Shown one piece after another: positions 9,416-17,338 of a DNA stretch of 64,000 bases. The translations under genes were made by a program, and so were the position numbers. Below the pieces are notes generated by a model. The model was given only the letters and a program-made list of their open reading frames with translations. It had not been told where the DNA came from and ran no database searches. Source of the stretch: Carnobacterium_B sp045617425 (GTDB lineage Bacteria > Bacillota > Bacilli > Lactobacillales > Carnobacteriaceae); contig NZ_JAZLIO010000009.1 in NCBI RefSeq assembly GCF_045617425.1, forward strand, positions 62,001 to 126,000, given 5' to 3'. The number at the start of each line of letters is the position of its first letter. The first letter of the stretch is position 1.

Positions 9416-11194
9416 TCATTCTTTTTCAGCAATTGTTTCTTTATCGTCTTTTGTTACTTCAGGTATATTCTCATTTAGTTCAATAGTCGTTTCAATTGAT
9501 GACGGATCAACTACTTCATCCGCTTCTTGGGATTCATTAACCGGTTCTTCAATCACTTCTTTTACAGGCTCTTCTACAATCGTTGCTGAACTTTCTACTT
9601 TTGTGGTTAACATTTCTTGACTCTCTTCAGTACTATTTTGCACTTTTGTCTCTTCTTTTAGTGGTTCTTCAATAAGAGAACTTATTCCCATTATCTTAGC
9701 ATTATTTTGCATTTCTAATTTTCTAGAAATTACCAATGTATTACCTGTATCACCTGTGATTTTTACGTTTAAGGTAGTCTCATCCAATTTTTTATTGGAA
9801 TTTAACCACAAAGAAAAAGTTTTATTACTATTCACCTTGCTTGATACAATTTTTCCATTATTTCCAGTTATCTCAACGTTAACTTTTTCATTTTTTAATT
9901 GAACTTCTTTGAAATCTTCTGGTCTTACATATGGAGCTGAGTTGTAGTTAAGACGTTTAAAAGATAAAATTTGTTCATTTTCTGTTAGTTTAATTGACAT
10001 TTGAGCATAGTTTTTAGGCGCATCTGGTATATCAGTATTTAAAACTAATCTAGTGGCAAAAAATTGATCATAAGTGTGTGAATTATCATAATAGCCATAT
10101 TTTTCCGCTTCATACATACCATATTTTTGAACTTCAATATTTAAACTCAATTCATACCTATCTTTATTCGCATATGTGAGTGAAGCATCTGGATTAGCTG
10201 AATTATAGGAGTAATCTTCCTCTAATTTAAAAGTAATGATTATACCATGATGTTCTTTATTTAGTTCTATCGACTCTACCTTAATAGCATCATTGCCTGT
10301 AGACAGCTGAGAAATATTAAATATCTGCTTGATTTCTTTTGTACCATCTTTTTTAGTAATTTCTTTTGTTAAAGGTTCATTTTCTGGTAGCTGAATATAT
10401 AGCATAGCTTTGTTTAAGTTTTTAATATACTTTTTATTTGAGTTAGTTATATTAGTTGTTTCACTAAAAAGCATTTTCATCTTTTCTAAGCTATAACTAT
10501 ACCTTTCATGTCCTGCTTTAACAAATGTACTTTTATTTGGCCAATAACTTTCTTCTTCAATAACTTTCGGAACTAACAAAACGTTATTCTCTAGAGTTAT
10601 TTCATCCGAAAACATATTAATATCCGCATTTGAAGCATTCGATTGGATCAATCTAAATGTAACTATAATTTTCAGTTTTTCCTCTTTAGCAGGAACACTA
10701 CTTTTATAAGATATATTAACTGGTACTTTACCTACTGAATTAGGTTCAATAACGACATCACTACCACTAGAATTCTTTACAAAAGTAAAGCTATGAGAGT
10801 TTAAAGTTGATGCAGTTGCATCAACTTTATTTGCTACATTTCCCAAATCGATTGAGATAACCGTATTTTTTAGTTCTTCAATAGGCAATATTGATCCGTC
10901 TTCTTTTGTCACATCTATTTGGTAAGCTAACTTTGCAGACAAACTTCCTTTATTTACAAGAGTACTTGAAGCCATTTTTACTGGATTTCCTTCAGTAAAT
11001 TTAACTGACTCAACGATTTTTGTCTCCAACGCATCTAAACTAATGGTTCCTAATTCCAACTGAATTCCTAAATTTTGATTAGCTGTATCACTAAACATTG
11101 CTTTTACATGTATTGAAGGAGATAACAAGAAAAAAGCAAAGCAAAGCAAACTTATTTTTACTAGCCCATTTAAATCCTTTGTTAGCTTTCTCAT
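9416..11194 (-). CDS. Large TasA/CalY-related surface protein with acidic repeat-like tail
   Basis: Start ATG 11194 follows AGGAGGGATAAC; the product is 592 aa. A basic N-terminus and a hydrophobic helix (about 12-31) precede FSDTANQNLGIQLELGTISLD, which matches the post-cleavage block of the neighbouring 212-aa protein (YFSDSAKQQ...ELSLGTVDIS) and of camelysin/TasA fibre subunits. About 430 residues of predominantly beta sequence follow. From about residue 510 comes a Glu/Val/Thr-rich tail with repeated EEPV/EEPL elements and no LPXTG motif, so anchoring is not by sortase. Likely a minor or tip subunit, or an adhesin built on a TasA-type domain. Processing by the nearby SipW is inferred from the shared signal peptide type. 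Confidence 0.75.
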   Translation of the reverse strand: MRKLTKDLNGLVKISLLCFAFFLLSPSIHVKAMFSDTANQNLGIQLELGTISLDALETKIVESVKFTEGNPVKMASSTLVNKGSLSAKLAYQIDVTKEDGSILPIEELKNTVISIDLGNVANKVDATASTLNSHSFTFVKNSSGSDVVIEPNSVGKVPVNISYKSSVPAKEEKLKIIVTFRLIQSNASNADINMFSDEITLENNVLLVPKVIEEESYWPNKSTFVKAGHERYSYSLEKMKMLFSETTNITNSNKKYIKNLNKAMLYIQLPENEPLTKEITKKDGTKEIKQIFNISQLSTGNDAIKVESIELNKEHHGIIITFKLEEDYSYNSANPDASLTYANKDRYELSLNIEVQKYGMYEAEKYGYYDNSHTYDQFFATRLVLNTDIPDAPKNYAQMSIKLTENEQILSFKRLNYNSAPYVRPEDFKEVQLKNEKVNVEITGNNGKIVSSKVNSNKTFSLWLNSNKKLDETTLNVKITGDTGNTLVISRKLEMQNNAKIMGISSLIEEPLKEETKVQNSTEESQEMLTTKVESSATIVEEPVKEVIEEPVNESQEADEVVDPSSIETTIELNENIPEVTKDDKETIAEKE

Positions 11195-11241
11195 GTTATC
11201 CCTCCTAATTATTATTTTAAGCACAAAAAAATTCTGAATAA

Positions 11242-11278
11242 AAAACGATTAGATAATCATCCTAACCGTTTTTTTTTA
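11242..11278 (-). terminator. Imperfect intrinsic terminator between the two TasA-like genes
   Basis: AAAACGATTAG and CTAACCGTTTT form a stem with an internal A-C mismatch, followed on the minus strand by T runs. Only 47 bp separate it from the next start, too little for a clear separate promoter. Partial read-through is the likely source of downstream expression. Confidence 0.7.
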
Positions 11279-11305
11279 CTTTTTTTGTAACCTTTATTTT
11301 AAATG

Positions 11306-11944
11306 CTAATTTGCTCTAGCAAAGTCTTTTGAATTTGTTTGGACTGCTTTTACTGTAATAGCTTCTTTCAAATAATCCTTTGTAAATTTGGCTTGATCTA
11401 AAGCAGTAGCATTAAATTCATTTCCTATTAATGGATCAACAGTTATAGCTACTGTATAAGTTTTTTCTACATCTGGAGCTAGTAAAAAGTTTTCTTCAAG
11501 ACCTTTAATAGTAATCTTAAATGGTCCATCAGTAAATTCACCGTTTTTTTCAACAGTTGAAAGTTGTACTGGTATATTCGCTGAACTTAAATTCACTTTA
11601 ACATCAAGAGATCCAGTATTTTTAATTGAATATGTTCTTACGAAAGAATCTCCTGGACGTACGTTAGTATATTTCACATTATCTTCTTGTTTTACTTCAA
11701 CTAGTTTATCATTTTTAGCTTTTGTCACATCTAAATTATCTCCTGTTGTTAATGGTTTATACTCCCACATTGTTGTATTATCTGTAGATATATCTACCGT
11801 CCCTAAAGACAATTCAATATTCCCTTGTTGTTTTGCGCTATCTGAAAAATATGCCCGTGTGCCATATGCTGCCACACTGATAATTAATAAAGTTCCTAGT
11901 AGTAATGGTAATTTTTTTAGTCTACTTGCCTGTGCTTTTTTCAT
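11306..11944 (-). CDS. CalY/TasA-like fibre protein with SipW-dependent signal peptide
   Basis: ATG 11944 is preceded by GGAGGAGATCATACAA, so the upstream in-frame start is not used. The 212-aa product has a basic N-terminus, a hydrophobic core (about 12-28) and the hallmark TRAYFSDSAKQQGN (about 29-42), then ELSLGTVDIS and a beta-sandwich rich in V-x-V patterns. This is the SipW-dependent signal peptide and Ig-like fold of camelysin/TasA proteins, which polymerise into biofilm fibres on the cell surface in Bacillus. Here it is probably the major subunit: it has its own promoter with an overlapping inverted repeat at 12167-12215 and a long leader (about 215 nt). Confidence 0.85.
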   Translation of the reverse strand: MKKAQASRLKKLPLLLGTLLIISVAAYGTRAYFSDSAKQQGNIELSLGTVDISTDNTTMWEYKPLTTGDNLDVTKAKNDKLVEVKQEDNVKYTNVRPGDSFVRTYSIKNTGSLDVKVNLSSANIPVQLSTVEKNGEFTDGPFKITIKGLEENFLLAPDVEKTYTVAITVDPLIGNEFNATALDQAKFTKDYLKEAITVKAVQTNSKDFARAN

Positions 11945-12166
11945 TTGTATGATCTCCTCCATTGTCTTTAATTGTTTGCTTGTTTCCAACACTCGTAACT
12001 ATAGTATTGAACAAAAAAGATGTCAAATAATAAAGTATTTATTCAAAATAATAAATATACATCATCCAAGATATGAATTTTGTTTTTTAATATCTTTGTA
12101 AATAAAACTTTGATGTTCAAACAAATTGCATTAAGATGGCCTTTCGTGAAGCAAATGTTATATTTC

Positions 12167-12215
12167 AGTATAAAAACGTGTGTAATTTTAAACAAATTAA
12201 CAACATTTGTTTAAA
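12167..12215 (-). promoter_or_regulatory. Promoter of the CalY/TasA-like gene with overlapping 11-bp inverted repeat
   Basis: On the minus strand, TTGTTT (12190-12195) and TATACT (12167-12172) are separated by 17 bp. The -35 lies inside a perfect inverted repeat TTTAAACAAAT (12187-12197) / ATTTGTTTAAA (12205-12215) with a 7-bp spacer, a classical repressor-type arrangement. A related half site (AAACAAATT) occurs at about 12119-12127. The rest of 11945-12417 is very AT-rich with no ORF. Confidence 0.55.
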
Positions 12216-12417
12216 CTAAAAAAGTATAAAACGGATATTTAATGAATAAAAAATTCCATTGTGTACCTTTTATCCATATTAGCTGCTACTTTATGAAAAA
12301 TAGACCGTTTTTTAGTATGAATTATAAAATTAAAATAAATACTTACTAATTCTCATTTTTTTATTCATTTTTTTTTGCACCTAATTACTAGATTAACTTT
12401 TAAAAAAAATCAAAAAA

Positions 12418-12453
12418 AATAGAAAGTGGATAAATTTATCCACTTTCTATTTA
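12418..12453. terminator. Perfectly palindromic terminator after sipW
   Basis: The 36-bp sequence is an exact palindrome with AAATAGAAAGTGGATAAA as its half. It is flanked by A and T runs and lies about 90 bp beyond the sipW stop, so sipW and the fibre genes are separate transcription units. Confidence 0.9.
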
Positions 12454-12545
12454 ATAAACACGCTTACTATTGCATAAATATTTTTATGTCTAAAATGTGA
12501 CAATTTAATAAACAAACAATTAACAAACAGTTGTTTATTAATTAA

Positions 12546-13046
12546 TTACTGTACTTCTTCTTCTTTTGTTGTCGGATTAAGATAAAGGTAGATAAGATAG
12601 ATACCCATTAAAGCAACAATTATTGCAAAAGCAATCGGTTTTTGTAAGAAAGTAATGACATATCCAAAGTATGGAATTAGCATTTTTTGAGTTCCTATGT
12701 AGGCCTCTTCTATTACAAAACCTTGATCTTGAATATTGTTGGCATCCCCTTTTGTCACTAATCCTTCAGTCGTTCTGTCCACTACTCTATGTGTAACAAG
12801 TTCTTGGTTGTATTGAAATGTAATAACATCAGTATTTCTCACGTTATCATAAGGATCCATTTCAACAATAATAAAATCACCTACTGCTATTTTGGGTTCC
12901 ATACTTCCGCTTACGACAGTATATCCTTTGTATCCAAATAATCCGCTGCTATCAGGAGCAGAAAAAAAGCTGATTCCGGCGATTATTACGAAAATAAGAA
13001 CAACAACTACTGCTATAGTTGTTCCAATAGTTTTTACAATTTTCAT
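12546..13046 (-). CDS. sipW: SipW-type (ER/archaeal-type) signal peptidase I
   Basis: ATG 13046 (GTGAGG 9 bp upstream) gives 166 aa. An N-terminal TM helix (about 8-27) precedes the catalytic box VVSGSMEP (nucleophile Ser48). The usual Lys is replaced by His in LVTHRVVD (His86), and KGDANN follows; these are the signatures of the Ser-His signal peptidases of SipW type. A second TM helix lies near the C-terminus (about 133-158). In Bacillus, SipW processes TasA/CalY fibre precursors. Two proteins with that signal type are encoded immediately downstream, so the same role is a strong inference. Confidence 0.9.
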   Translation of the reverse strand: MKIVKTIGTTIAVVVVLIFVIIAGISFFSAPDSSGLFGYKGYTVVSGSMEPKIAVGDFIIVEMDPYDNVRNTDVITFQYNQELVTHRVVDRTTEGLVTKGDANNIQDQGFVIEEAYIGTQKMLIPYFGYVITFLQKPIAFAIIVALMGIYLIYLYLNPTTKEEEVQ

Positions 13047-13119
13047 GATTAATTTCCTCACTATCTTTAAGCTGATTTAAAGATAGCATATCGCTAGTAT
13101 TAAATCTATATTATATCGT

Positions 13120-13143
13120 TTATAAACAAACAAAAGTCATTTT
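13120..13143 (-). promoter_or_regulatory. Candidate sipW promoter
   Basis: A consensus TATAAT lies at 13120-13125 (minus strand), about 75 bp upstream of the start. Upstream is the palindrome GTTTATAAAC (13129-13138) followed by AAACAAA, echoing the AAACAAAT arms at the fibre-gene promoter. The -35 is not clear. Confidence 0.4.
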
Positions 13144-13145
13144 TT

Positions 13146-14276
13146 TTATTTGTAAAATACTTTATCAATCAAGCACCCATTGTATTCATTTTGTATCTGC
13201 TTTTTGGATAAATTAGGACGTACAACATACAAAGACTGAGAAGTATGATAAGCATTCGTTAATCCTACTTTAATACTTTCAGATAGGGATTCACCCTGTA
13301 GACGGTTAAATACCAGTCCAGCACAAAAAGCCTCATTCATTCCCCAGTTATAATGGTCATTTTGTTCGCTTGAGTAATTAAAAATATGGATACCATCTTT
13401 CTGAGATCCATACGCAATTTTGGTACTTCCTTTAGAGACAAAAACGTTTTCAGGTCCTTTTCCATTATCCAACCACTTTTTCACTGCATGTATTAAATCT
13501 TCATCAGTTTTAATACTCATGTTAAAGTGAGCTTCAGTTTCATTGGTTTTCGTAATCAGCATTTTTATTCCATCTAAATAACTTGGAAGATTCGATAACT
13601 TTTGAACAGATACAGTTAGTAAAACAATAGGGATATTATACTTAATGGCAAAACTAGTTAAAAATTCAGTTGTTTCCTTAGGACAGTTTAAGTCGATGAT
13701 GATATATCTAGATCGCCTTAAGACGGATAAATGCTTATTGATCCAATCGGGAGTCATTTTATCATAAATGTCCATTTCAGCTAAGCCTAAAACCATTTCC
13801 CCGTTTTTATCGATTACTTCCATAAATGTTCCAGTAGGACATCCTTCAATTGTGTCGACAGCTTTAATATTCATATAATGTTCCGAATGTTTTTCAATCA
13901 TTTTCCATTCTGTATCATTTCCAACGACGGAAAACAACATCACTTTTTCTTCTAAACGACCTAAATTTTCAGCAATATTACGTGCTACTCCCCCAACATT
14001 TGTCCGTGATAGTACATTATTTGATGTTCCTTGAATTAAGGTATCTTTAACTAAGTATCGGCGATCAATGTTTGCTCCACCAATACAAATAATAGGTTCT
14101 TCATCATTTAACACATATGCCTTTCCTAACAAATAATCTTTTCTTACAAGGCCCGAAATGAGATTTGCTGTAGCAGAACGGGACAACCCAATCACATTTG
14201 CCAATTCTAGTTGAGCTATAAATGGATTCTCACGTATCGTTTCTAAAATCAACTTTTCCTTTTCATTAAGACTCAT
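13146..14276 (-). CDS. Winged-helix plus PfkB-type sugar/nucleoside kinase-like protein, altered catalytic motif
   Basis: This 376-aa fusion has an N-terminal winged helix (about 1-55, LSRSATANLISGLVRK as recognition region) and a ribokinase-fold domain. PfkB signature 1 is present (GGANIDRRY, 66-74, and RTNVGGVARNIAENLGRL). Signature 2, normally D-T-x-GAGD-x-F with the catalytic Asp, reads NWGMNEAFCAG here, so GAGD has become GMNE. The protein may bind but not phosphorylate its ligand, or use Glu instead of Asp. The same wHTH-PfkB architecture occurs in pseudouridine-kinase-like proteins. It follows the MurE paralogue by 56 bp on the same strand with no terminator between, so the two are probably one operon. 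Confidence 0.8.
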   Translation of the reverse strand: MSLNEKEKLILETIRENPFIAQLELANVIGLSRSATANLISGLVRKDYLLGKAYVLNDEEPIICIGGANIDRRYLVKDTLIQGTSNNVLSRTNVGGVARNIAENLGRLEEKVMLFSVVGNDTEWKMIEKHSEHYMNIKAVDTIEGCPTGTFMEVIDKNGEMVLGLAEMDIYDKMTPDWINKHLSVLRRSRYIIIDLNCPKETTEFLTSFAIKYNIPIVLLTVSVQKLSNLPSYLDGIKMLITKTNETEAHFNMSIKTDEDLIHAVKKWLDNGKGPENVFVSKGSTKIAYGSQKDGIHIFNYSSEQNDHYNWGMNEAFCAGLVFNRLQGESLSESIKVGLTNAYHTSQSLYVVRPNLSKKQIQNEYNGCLIDKVFYK

Positions 14277-14332
14277 CGTAAGTTTTTCCTTCCTGAGTTA
14301 CATTTTTTGGTTGCTGCATCGGTTATTACTTA

Positions 14333-15796
14333 TTAATGACCTGAAGTTGATAGTTTATTTTTTTGCAAATATAGAACTGTTTCTTGATCGGATGTTGTGT
14401 TTAATGCATAGTTTTCTTTGTACTGCTCGTGACCCTTACCTAACAATAACACCCAGTCGCCTGATTGGGCATTTTCAATAGCTTTTTGAATAGCTAGTGT
14501 TCGATCCATGATGATACTTGTCGAATCTTCTACTTGGCATTCTTTTTGAATTAATACATAATCTGTGTATAATTTATCAATTGTTGAACCAAAAAGTTCC
14601 GTTACTGTTAAAATAGAAGAATTGCTTAAACGAGTTACATTTTCAAGCATTGCTTTTCGTTTCGATGTATCACGGTTACCGGCGAATCCAAATACTGTGA
14701 TAACATGATTTGCTCCATTATTTATTGCCGTATTGATTGCTATTTCTAGAGCATCCGGTGTGTGCGCATAATCTACAACGACTGTTACATTGTTTTCTAA
14801 ATGAAAGAGTTCAAATCGTCCTGAAATACCTGTGAAATCTGACATATACGATTCAACTTTTTCATATGGAACTCCTAACTCATGAGCTACACAGCTAGAC
14901 ATAGATAAATTATGCAAGTTATGCATTCCTGGTAATGGTGTACGAAGATTATACTCCTTATTTTTATGCATTACTAATACATCGTTTAGTTCCTTACTTA
15001 AAATTTGAATATCGCTAGACGATTTTTCTCCTACTGTTAGAACTTTCTTACCTTCTGCAGTCAAACGATCGATGAGTTTTATCCCCCAGCTGTCATCACT
15101 ATTAATAATTGCTATTCCATTTGGTTTAATTTTTTGAAACAATAATGCTTTGCATTCAAAATATTCTTCCATAGTATTATGATAATCCAGATGATCATGT
15201 TGCAAGTTATTAAATATAGCATAATCAAATTGAATTCCTTCTAAACGGTCTTGTTCTAGTCCTTGAGATGAGACTTCCATAACAACAACTTGATCTGTTG
15301 ATGCAACTAATAATTGATTGATTGTTTTCGCATTAGGGGTTGTATTAATAGTATGGATTTTTTTACCGTTGATTTCATTATAGATGGTACCAATCGAGGA
15401 AACGCTGTAACCTTGTTTTTCTAATAGATGTTTAATAAAAAAACTAATTGTGGTTTTACCATTTGTTCCAGTAATCCCTATCATAATTTTATCTTTTGAA
15501 GGATCTCTATAAAATAATTTTGAAGCTTGCCCTAGCGCCTTTCGAGCACTTTTTACTTTTAGATAAGGAACATCTAAATCCATAAGTTCGTTTTCTCCGA
15601 TAATTAAAATAGCTCCATTAGTAATTGCTTGTTGAATATAGATGTGCCCATCTTTCTTATATCCCTTTATTGCAATAAAAACATAGCCAGGTTTGATTTC
15701 ATTTGAATTATCAGTAATCCCTTTTACTTCTAGTGATTGATCCAAGGTGTCGCTGTATTCTAAATGACCCATTATTAGCATATCTTTTATTTTCAT
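14333..15796 (-). CDS. MurE-family Mur ligase paralogue with divergent substrate motifs
   Basis: ATG 15796 (AGAGGAG upstream) gives 487 aa and removes an unlikely 26-residue extension. The Mur ligase core is complete: ATP loop GITGTNGKTT (107-116), NTTPN, the carbamylated-Lys region YFECKALLF, GISGRFELF and VVVDYAHTPDA. The family hallmarks have changed, however: EVSSH reads EVSSQ, GCGGDRD reads GFAGNRD, and the amino-acid selectivity box (DNPR or DNPA in MurE) is absent, replaced by TVTELFGST. It should ligate an amino acid or amine to a nucleotide-linked acid in the cytoplasm, but the amino acid and perhaps the acceptor differ from standard MurE. Cotranscribed with the wHTH-PfkB gene. Confidence 0.8.
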   Translation of the reverse strand: MKIKDMLIMGHLEYSDTLDQSLEVKGITDNSNEIKPGYVFIAIKGYKKDGHIYIQQAITNGAILIIGENELMDLDVPYLKVKSARKALGQASKLFYRDPSKDKIMIGITGTNGKTTISFFIKHLLEKQGYSVSSIGTIYNEINGKKIHTINTTPNAKTINQLLVASTDQVVVMEVSSQGLEQDRLEGIQFDYAIFNNLQHDHLDYHNTMEEYFECKALLFQKIKPNGIAIINSDDSWGIKLIDRLTAEGKKVLTVGEKSSSDIQILSKELNDVLVMHKNKEYNLRTPLPGMHNLHNLSMSSCVAHELGVPYEKVESYMSDFTGISGRFELFHLENNVTVVVDYAHTPDALEIAINTAINNGANHVITVFGFAGNRDTSKRKAMLENVTRLSNSSILTVTELFGSTIDKLYTDYVLIQKECQVEDSTSIIMDRTLAIQKAIENAQSGDWVLLLGKGHEQYKENYALNTTSDQETVLYLQKNKLSTSGH

Positions 15797-16057
15797 TGTA
15801 ATCAGCTTCTCCTCTTTTCCTTTGAATACATACAAAGTGAAATTGTATGTTTTATTCTTTTGATTAATAAACACTATTTATTACAAATTAAACCATTTTT
15901 CCGTAATAATATTCAGTATCTATTCACTATCTTAACCTAGATAATCCTTAATTTCAATTTACTTACCTTTTATATTGAAAAATAATATTTAAAATAGCTT
16001 TCTAATTTAGGTTAGCTAAATTAATGTTTACTGTGTCTACTTAGATAGAAATCGCTT
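15797..16057. other. AT-rich intergenic leader region
   Basis: No ORF with start and RBS. It should hold the promoter of the MurE-PfkB operon, but I see no consensus pair convincing enough to call. The 3' end runs into the 51-bp repeat array (a degenerate half copy at about 16036-16057). Confidence 0.4.
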
Positions 16058-16363
16058 CTGAGTTGATCGAATTACGGTTTGTTTCTTCAACTCAAATGAA
16101 AATCGTTTCTGAGTTAATCGAACTAAGGCTCGTTACTTCAACTCAGATGGCAATCATTTCTGAGTTAATCGAACTAAGGCTCGTTACTTCAACTCAAATG
16201 AAAATCGTTTCTGAGTTAATCGAACTAAGGCTCGTTACTTCAACTCAAATGAAAATCGCTTCTGAGTTAATCGAACTAAGGCTCGTTACTTCAACTCAGA
16301 TGGCAATCATTTTTGAGTTAATCGAATTAAAGATTATTATGCATACTCAAATGAGATTCCAAG
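16058..16363. repeat. Six tandem copies of a 51-bp repeat
   Basis: Copies begin with (C/T)TGAGTT at 16058, 16109, 16160, 16211, 16262 and 16313, exactly 51 bp apart. The inner four are nearly identical and the outer two diverged. Each carries an inverted repeat (TCTGAGTT ... AACTCAGA or the A/T variant) around a GGCTCG core. Because 51 is a multiple of three, one frame stays open across the array (17-residue repeat SELIELRLVTSTQMKIV), but it has no RBS and no family. The same unit occurs once at 61969-62019. Confidence 0.9.
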
Positions 16364-16593
16364 TTCGATATAATAGTAGCTTCTCTTCTCACTGTCAAAT
16401 CCGGTCCGATTTGGAAGAAGTGCAGACTATCGCAACTTACTTCGATAAAACGATACACTCACAAAAATTTATTTATCCTTTGGCTATCTAATGGCTATTT
16501 TCCTTTTGATGAACTAATTTTAAAACACATCATAAGATAAATAGCCTGATAGTTAAATTTGTATATGTATTGAATAATCTACTATCAATAAAA

Positions 16594-16628
16594 AAACACA
16601 AAGAAGATAAAGCATCTTCTTTGTGTTT
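16594..16628 (-). terminator. Intrinsic terminator of the DUF1538-PII operon
   Basis: AAACACAAAGAAGAT pairs perfectly with ATCTTCTTTGTGTTT across a 5-bp loop, 40 bp beyond the PII stop. Confidence 0.9.
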
Positions 16629-16669
16629 CCAATATTTTTCTAAAGAACTAAATGTGACTCTTTGCATCC

Positions 16670-17338
16670 TTAGAATAGGCCTCTTGTGTTGGTTACGTCC
16701 ATAGTGAAGAGTACGCCGTTTCCTGGTTGTTCGATTTTTAATGCATTGCTGATGGATGCGACCACGGCATCTGTGGTATGTTGTTCTGTTAGGATCATCA
16801 CAACTTCTTTTTCTGGCTCAATATCCATTGAGAAAAGTCGGCTAGTTTCGTGGCTTCCGGAACCACGAGCATTGATAACTGTTCCTCCTTGAGATCCAGC
16901 TGCAACAGCAGCATCGATTACTTCTTCTGCTTGACCACGATCTACAATTGTAAAAATAGCTTGATGCATAATATCCTCAACCTTTCTGCCGTGAGCATCT
17001 GTTTTATAGACGCAATTTCGGTTTCCTAATAAATTCGCAATAGGAATTGTAAACGCAATTCCTCTATTTCTTTTTTTCAGTTGCAATTTTTCTGTTAAAG
17101 CATCTAATGCTGCTTCTGCCGTTTCTTTGCGTGCAGCCATAATTAAAACTTCTTTTTTGACATCTGCTAGGCCAAAAAATTTCAATGCTGAGTTAGATGC
17201 TGTACCTAAAGCTCGAAAAACTGTTCCTCCTGATACGCCATTCTTCTTAGCAATTTGCAGAGCCTTACTACCCGTCCCGCTATTCACTACTAAAAACAAC
17301 AAATCATAATCCATACCTTCAATAATCGTGTTACTCAT
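16670..17338 (-). CDS. PII-like regulator with two tandem PII domains
   Basis: Start ATG 17338 (GGGAGG upstream) overlaps the last 8 bp of the DUF1538 gene, implying translational coupling. The 222-aa protein is two PII-type units. The first (about 7-105) has LLFLVVNSGTG and GVSGGTVFRALGTASN; the second (about 118-222) has AIFTIVDRGQ and GSQGGTVINARGSGS. Each has the GG-T-V loop and a strand like KKEVLIM / EKEVVMIL. Canonical PII proteins are single-domain trimers that bind ATP, ADP and 2-oxoglutarate and gate transporters. Here a duplicated form probably gates the cotranscribed membrane protein. Confidence 0.85.
   Translation of the reverse strand: MSNTIIEGMDYDLLFLVVNSGTGSKALQIAKKNGVSGGTVFRALGTASNSALKFFGLADVKKEVLIMAARKETAEAALDALTEKLQLKKRNRGIAFTIPIANLLGNRNCVYKTDAHGRKVEDIMHQAIFTIVDRGQAEEVIDAAVAAGSQGGTVINARGSGSHETSRLFSMDIEPEKEVVMILTEQHTTDAVVASISNALKIEQPGNGVLFTMDVTNTRGLF

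Noticed and set aside
9416..9700. Sortase-anchored C-terminus of the 592-aa protein
   Set aside because: No LPXTG-like motif, hydrophobic helix or basic tail at the end.
16058..16363. CRISPR array
   Set aside because: Direct tandem repeats without unique spacers, no cas genes; each unit is the whole 51 bp.
16063..16491. 142-codon ORF with 17-residue repeats
   Set aside because: It exists only because the 51-bp repeat is a multiple of three. TTG start without RBS, no family, and no frame conservation in the 61968 copy.
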